Below the pieces are notes generated by a model. It had not been told where the DNA came from. It worked only from the letters and a program-made list of their open reading frames with translations, and did not search any database. From Typha latifolia (taxonomy: Eukaryota > Streptophyta > Magnoliopsida > Poales > Typhaceae): a stretch of 64,000 nt of DNA. The DNA lies in assembly GCA_019914945.1 (NCBI GenBank), contig CM034104.1, positions 3,908,501 to 3,972,500 of the forward strand. Direction: 5' to 3'. The first letter of the stretch is position 1. Each line of letters begins with the position of its first letter. The translations under genes and the position numbers were made by a program. Shown here in pieces: positions 58,701 through 64,000 of this stretch.

Positions 58701-61700
58701 CCCGAGGTTGGCACATCTCGTTGGGCGTGGAGAAGCACTGGGAACCCCAATATCTTTCTTTGGAGCAGTTTCTTTTCCCGTCTCTTCTACCATTGCCTTT
58801 TCGCAATAATTAAACAGGTTAGCGATAAACATTGCATGGTTGTAACTTACTGTTGCAGTTTCGCAATCAGCTTATCCAAATCCCAACTTTCCCTTGGAGT
58901 ATCTGAGGCAATGTTCGCCTATTCATTTGCAAACAACAATTAAAATAAAGAACAGAATTAAATATTTATGGTCATGAAAAGATATTAATGACTGCTCCTA
59001 CATTCAACATAACCACCAGACTATAAGATTCATAATAAACTTATACCTCCAATATATCATCCATTGTCAATTCAGCATATTCTGTAATAAGGGACTGAAG
59101 ACTATCAGATTCAAGGGCTCGCCTTCTTTCTGCATACACACGATCTCTTTGGCTATTCAATACCTCATCATACTCGAATAACTGCTTTCTGATATCAAAA
59201 AAGTAATTCTCAACTTTCCTTTGAGCTTCATCTAGTGCCTTTGTAAGCATTTGAGATTCAATTGGGAGATCTTCAACTCTAAAAGCCCGCATCAAGCCCT
59301 GCACTTTTTATGGGTAAGGACACATTTTGCTATAACGAATGGCAAATATGTAGCTTAGAAAAAACAATTCACTCTAGAGGATCTAACTTATCAAAAGCTT
59401 GCTTCATGAAGCTTATTGCATATCTTGCAGACAACATTGTCAAGCACACAGATGTCTGAAGGCAGTTTTATGATAAAAATCACCATTATTTCTGGAATTG
59501 GAACAATTGCTGGCAGTGAGATGTAATGAAAACAAGATCCACTGATCACACCATAGACATTTAAATGAAGATCAGATAATGTGAGAACCGGAGAAAAAAA
59601 AGGGGGGGGTTGAGAGAGGAGGGTGCACGTGCTTTGCACGTGCAACCCCCTCCCCTCTCCCTCTCCGGCACGCGACGAGACAGTCGCAGAAAATCTCGCT
59701 GAATCCAAATCTAATTTAGATTTGGATCTTTCTCTATAAATTAAACCGTAATTTTTCTCTCTCTTCTTAATCCCCCTCAGCCTCCTCCTCTCTTCTTCCT
59801 CTCCTCCTTCGCTTTCTTCTTTCTCACCGTCGGAATCACGCAGTGGAATCGGCCTGGCCGAAGTGCCGCCGAGCCATCGGAGACCACCACGTGACTCCTT
59901 GGTAAGCCCTCTCCTACCCGTCAAATTTAATTTCAGTTCAATAAGGTAAAATGAAAATACCTAATTCGTGAGATTTTGGCTTCGTCGGCGAGTCACGCCG
60001 GCCGGCAGCCACAGATCTCTGCCGCTCCATCACTGGAAGCGTCTTGCCGTTGGCCTCGTGCCATGGGCGTTCACCTTTGGAGCCCTCGTGGCTCCGGTCG
60101 CCGTCGGCCATGAAGTCGATCACCGTATGCGGGTTCTCCTCCACCTCGTGAGGACGACGAAGTCACGAGAGAGAAAGAGAGAGAGAGTCGAGAGGCTTGA
60201 GGGTGGTCATCGAACCGTCGCCGACGGGGTTGCCGACGGTCACTCTCTCCCTTAACTCTTCTCTTCCTCGCGTCGATCGCGAGAAGAAAAGGTTTTGGGT
60301 GGGGCTCGGGTTTAACCCGAGCCAACCCTTTTCTTATTAGTTTCGGGTTCGAGCTCGGGTTTGGATTTCGGATCCAAGGACTGGACCCGAACCACCTAAA
60401 TGGGTGGGCTGTGGGTTGGCCCGTAGCCCAATCCACTTATTTTGGCTGGGCCTTAGCCCAGCCCAATCCAATAGGTAATTTAACCCATTTTTGTTCTTTT
60501 TAGTTTTTTTTTTTAATTTTAAAAATATTGATATTATTCAAATTAAAAATTTTATTATTATTTATTATTAAAGGTGGTGATTTTTAGTACGTGAGCTAGA
60601 GATTTGAGATTTTGGTTATCTTGCCTAGACTCAGGTGAGTGGGTTCACTCACATATTTATTTTGATTATATTTCGTACCTTTGTCATACCATGTAATTTT
60701 CTGTGTGCAAAAATTATTTATTTCATCCTTACATGTAAATTTAATTGTTACATTTTATGTGTGCATTTAATCATTATACTCAGTACATTGCCATACCTTG
60801 TGCAAATATTAAATTAGTGAAAAGAAAATTGAGACTAGTATTGGTACGACTTAGAGAACAACCCTGGTATAAATCGCTTGCAGTTTTCCGTGGTAACTTA
60901 AGTCTATCTGGAAGTCTAGGGGAAAGTCTTAAATTAGATCACTGCGGTGACTTTATTAGGTGACTCTGGCGAGGTTAAGAAACAGTCCTAGGATGAATGA
61001 GAAATTTCTTAGGTGACTCTAGCTTCTCTCAACGGTTAGTAAAAAAGACGGAGTGTGTTGATCACATAGTGATACCATCTGATGACCCTAACCGGATCAG
61101 CTATAAAGAAAAGTCCCGAGCGTCATCTCGAGGTAACTTCTAGTTTATGTGGATTCACAGGGTATAGACTCATTGAGACATATGACAGTATAAATATTGG
61201 AAAAATATTAATATGTTGAAACCATGCAAAATTACAAGTTGTAACTCTTTATTGTTATCATTGTCATTATTTAAAGAGCATGCCTATTGCAAATTGTTAT
61301 GTATATTGTTGATTTTTAGTTTTTATTTTATTTTATTCAACATTAATAAAATTTAGAATTTATTTGGTTTCGAGTGGATTCCACTCACTGAGCTATAGTT
61401 GTTGGCTCATGAATTTCTTTTTAATTTATTTATCTATCTCAGGTAATAGTCAGCGTGGCGACTGAGCGAGACGTATCTGGACTCCACCTCCACTTAGGAT
61501 CCACCTATTTACTTTTCCGCTCTTTTGAATTTTATGCTTTAAATTAGAAGTTAAATTTCTTTCGTTTAGAGACTTAAAAACAATGACATTATTTTATAAT
61601 TATTGCAATTAGTTTAAATTTAATAAAGCAGATCTTCTTCGTTTATTTATTATTGCCATCGTACACTTAGAAAGTATTAATAAGGCTTCGTATATCTCAA

Positions 61701-63886
61701 GCATATTGAGGTGCATGGCCAGTCATGATTCCTATTTCGAGTCGTGACAGATAATATCACAATTTTACAGTACACATGATGTGCCCTGAACTAATTGTAA
61801 GGATTGGAATCAGGAAAGCAGACATCGTATGATGTAAGGATTTTTTTTTTTGGGAGAAAAAGTAAGAGTGGAATTGAGCCCTAGCTATCTTGAATAAAAT
61901 TTCTTCTCCTCTTCAAATGTTTGTTTGATTGTAACATAATCACCATGTAACAATGAGGAACCGTAAGAAACCAAACAAAAATAATAACTGATAAAATATT
62001 AGGGATCTCATAAAAAATCATCTACATTTGAGGTAAATTATGAGTCTAATAAAGAGGTCACGTAGACTGCAAATTGATGCATAGGTGATGGTGCTGGGTC
62101 AACTGGCTTATGCATGTGATCCTCATATAAGGTCCGACTGCATATGCAGACTGTATATGCATATGTGCCCACATATTCACCACCAACGACCGCATCGTAT
62201 ATATATGCACCCTCATATGCATAAGAAAACGTTGTCATTATAATGAAATCAGCGATGCCCATGCTGATAGGCGTTGGGCATGCCAGTGGCGTACCATCAC
62301 TGGCACGAGGGGTGCCACACAGCAAGCCTCCTAACAGCAATCCCCTTGATGATGCCTTCGCAATCGACAACTTAATTTTCTATTCGACACGACCAAGCCC
62401 ATCTCCTTTCTTCAGCTAGGGTACCCCGACGTGAGCGGCATCTTCTTCCTCAAGCTAAGGCACACGAGCGACAGGCGATGATGAGCGAGACGACAAGCAT
62501 GATGGCAAGGCGAGTAGTCTCCCTTCCTCCTCTTTTTCTCTCCCTCTTTTATGGCAAAGCCAGCATGTACCATGCCGGCTGGTGGTCGACATAGGCCATG
62601 CCACAAGCACAACCTTTTTTACCGTCTGGCGAAAACGCCGCAGGCGCGAAGCGGGAGTGAGATATTTATAGTGTTTCATAATAATTTTTTATGGATTAAT
62701 CTTGTTGGTGCAATTTATCATGAAAATATTTATTGAGTAATTATATGATTAGAAAGTAGCATCTTTAGTTGGTAGAATATTATCAAAATGATTCTCCATA
62801 TATTACTTTCTAACTTTTGCCTATTTATTAATTTGTTATGCTAAACTATTCAATAAACTAGATATAAATTATATATAATTTTATTTTTAATAATGCTAGA
62901 CTGCATATGTGCCCACGTATGCACTTGCACACCAGATTGGTGCTATGCGGTCACATGATTGCCCACATATCGCAGGCGCTTAATACAACATTGATTTGAA
63001 CGATACTTCCTTGTTGTCGTGGTGGCATAAAGATAAATGTCATTTTAAATATTGGTACATCAACATGCGCATATTCCAAGAACTGGGGATATAATGAGGT
63101 GAAGGCTTTTTCCCCCGAACTTAATGATGATAGAACTTCGAAGGCCTTAATACAATTTTTCATAAAACAAAAGGTTATGTGCAAAAGCATTATCTCTTAT
63201 ATTTCACTGCTGATACATCTGATAAGATCTTTTGAGTGTCTCTTGTAATACAAATTGTATCATCCATATAGTGATAGTTTGATATAGACAAGGAATAGCC
63301 CTGGTGTCCAAAAGAAACTTGTACATATAGCACTGATGTACTACTCACTGAGGATATCTAAATAAGCAGCTTATCAGCTTTATAGGAACAACATGTAGCA
63401 TAATTTTCAACCGTTTTATTTGAACGACATTCCTTGCTATCCTAATTGAGGAGTAAGAATACAAGCCTCTTAAATGTTGGTACATCAGGGGTAGCAGAAC
63501 CAGTGATATAATGAGGTGAAGCCTTTCAAAAGAGAAGCCCAAAGAACAATGTCTCAGTAACTAAGATGACAAAAGCAGATCTTACATAACAATATCAACA
63601 TAGATCTTACATAATAATATCAACCTTCTCATGAAATCAAGTTTATGTTATAAAAACAAAATTTATGAAAACATAAAATTAAATAAATAGAAATAAGCTG
63701 ATATTTAATTTATAATATGAGAAAACATGTCCCATGTTATATGACTTTCATTCACATTTAACAGAATTAAGATGAAGTGAAAACCTGTATCCTGTCTCCA
63801 CCAAAGATTCTGAAGATGTTGTCCTCAAGACTAAGGAAAAAACGAGAACTTCCTGGATCCCCTTGCCTGCCACTTCGACCACGAAG
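55746..63886 (-). CDS. SECA1: Chloroplast SecA translocase, 3' part (partial at window edge)
   Basis: Exons, 5' to 3' on the minus strand: 63785-63886, 59047-59298, 58851-58918, 57932-58049, 57417-57656, 55746-55865. These six exons join in phase to 299 residues plus stop; earlier exons lie beyond 64000. SecA is the ATPase that drives precursor proteins through the thylakoid Sec channel. The first exon here carries the conserved [17 protein letters not shown] (helicase motif VI with the arginine finger) and [13 protein letters not shown]. The rest is helical scaffold and wing: [77 protein letters not shown] and [20 protein letters not shown]. The last exon ([20 protein letters not shown]) is basic, as in SECA1. 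Nothing is broken in the visible part. The 4.5-kb intron is swollen by an LTR insertion. Confidence 0.93.
56586..57218. mobile_element. MITE-like sequence(s) in the last SECA1 intron
   Basis: GGGGGCCGTTTGGC at the left faces CAAACGACCCCTTA at the right (57206-57220), and an internal CCAAACGCCCTTA lies at 56865-56877. GGGGCCGTTTGG/CCAAACGGCCCC-type ends are typical of plant hAT MITEs. There may be one 630-bp element or a 290-bp element next to a second. No target duplication was seen. Confidence 0.5.
59575..61754. mobile_element. 2.17-kb solo LTR in a SECA1 intron, TSD GATAA
   Basis: The unit 59580-61749 starts TGTGAGAACC and ends TCGTGACA. It is flanked by a perfect 5-bp repeat GATAA (59575-59579 and 61750-61754). 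On the plus strand it has a TATA-like CTCTATAAATTAAACC near 59731 and a CT-rich leader, so it lies antisense to SECA1. No gag or pol coding was seen, so it is a solo LTR or a noncoding LTR-like element. Its length suits Gypsy LTRs, but the superfamily is not shown. Confidence 0.8.
59624..59644. repeat. Hairpin of two CACGTG boxes
   Basis: TGCACGTGC, TTT, GCACGTGCA: perfect 9-bp arms around a 3-bp loop, each arm with a CACGTG core, about 45 bp inside the 5' end of the solo LTR and upstream of its TATA-like box. Confidence 0.9.
61755..63784. other. Rest of the SECA1 intron
   Basis: AT-rich intron sequence. 62.1-62.3 kb and 62.9 kb share GCATATG/GTGCCCACATAT motifs. 62990-63120 and 63395-63525 are diverged copies of each other. 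No exon or gene was recognised. Confidence 0.5.
62990..63525. repeat. Diverged direct duplication inside the SECA1 intron
   Basis: Two segments about 410 bp apart share TTTGAACGA then TTCCTTG, then TAAAT-TTGGTACATCA, then GATATAATGAGGTGAAG in the same order. Confidence 0.75.
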
Positions 63887-64000
63887 CTGTGGGCACCAGG
63901 CAGAACATGTTGACGAGTCAGATGGACAAGGAAGAGAATTTGCATTATTAACCTCTGCATAGAAATGGACAGCAAAATGCATGCAGAGGGAACATTTGGT

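Noticed and set aside
59391..59924. 177-codon minus-strand frame as a gene
   Set aside because: It spans the end of the solo LTR and its CT-rich leader; no family resemblance.
62038..62370. 110-codon minus-strand frame in the SECA1 intron
   Set aside because: Rich in GCATATG-type repeats and without homology that I recognise.

Overview
This window is nuclear DNA from a flowering plant. The genes are split by GT/AG introns of 0.1 to 7 kb. All recognisable proteins are plant ones: VIP3, mitochondrial dihydrolipoyl dehydrogenase, ubiquitin-RPS27a, MOS1, a SNAPC4-like Myb protein and plastid SecA. Spacers and introns are AT-rich and filled with plant transposable-element debris. The sharply GC-rich first exons of VIP3 and LPD and the GC-rich SDR exon resemble a monocot gene set. 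A nuclear copy of plastid ycf2 suggests a lineage that kept ycf2, which grasses lost. A non-grass monocot is my best guess, but the species cannot be fixed from the sequence.

Layout: 0-4.8 kb, a decayed full-size ABCG (PDR-like) transporter (+). 5.9-9.1 kb, VIP3/SKI8 (-), two exons, with a solo LTR in its intron. 9.4-11.4 kb, a LINE relic (-) between VIP3 and LPD. 11.7-16.8 kb, mitochondrial LPD (+), two exons, with another LTR-like insertion in the intron. 20.0-20.9 kb, a short-chain dehydrogenase/reductase (+). 24.0-24.5 kb, ubiquitin-RPS27a (-), with a TATA box and telo-box. 25.2-44.9 kb, MOS1 (+): eight coding exons giving 1594 codons plus a probable 5' noncoding exon. Its first intron holds a dead hAT transposon with a nested LTR-like insertion, and its last intron holds a 2.8-kb plastid DNA insertion (trnL-CAA 3' end, ycf15, ycf2). 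49.7-54.1 kb, a SNAPC4/MYB4R1-type gene (-) with 11 exons and three tandemly duplicated C-terminal exon modules. 55.7-63.9 kb, the 3' part of SECA1 (-), running off the right edge, with a 2.17-kb solo LTR and MITE-like sequence in its introns.

The genes are not an operon or pathway cluster. They are mostly housekeeping genes: PAF1/SKI scaffold, 2-oxoacid dehydrogenase E3, ribosome, snRNA transcription, plastid protein export, and the immune/flowering regulator MOS1. I found no CRISPR array, phage, gene cluster or convincing new molecular system. The most informative signals are the insertions in introns (several with clear 5-bp target duplications), the plastid insertion with a junction-linked repeat, a pair of related insertions with inverted end similarity, and the exon-module duplication in the Myb gene.
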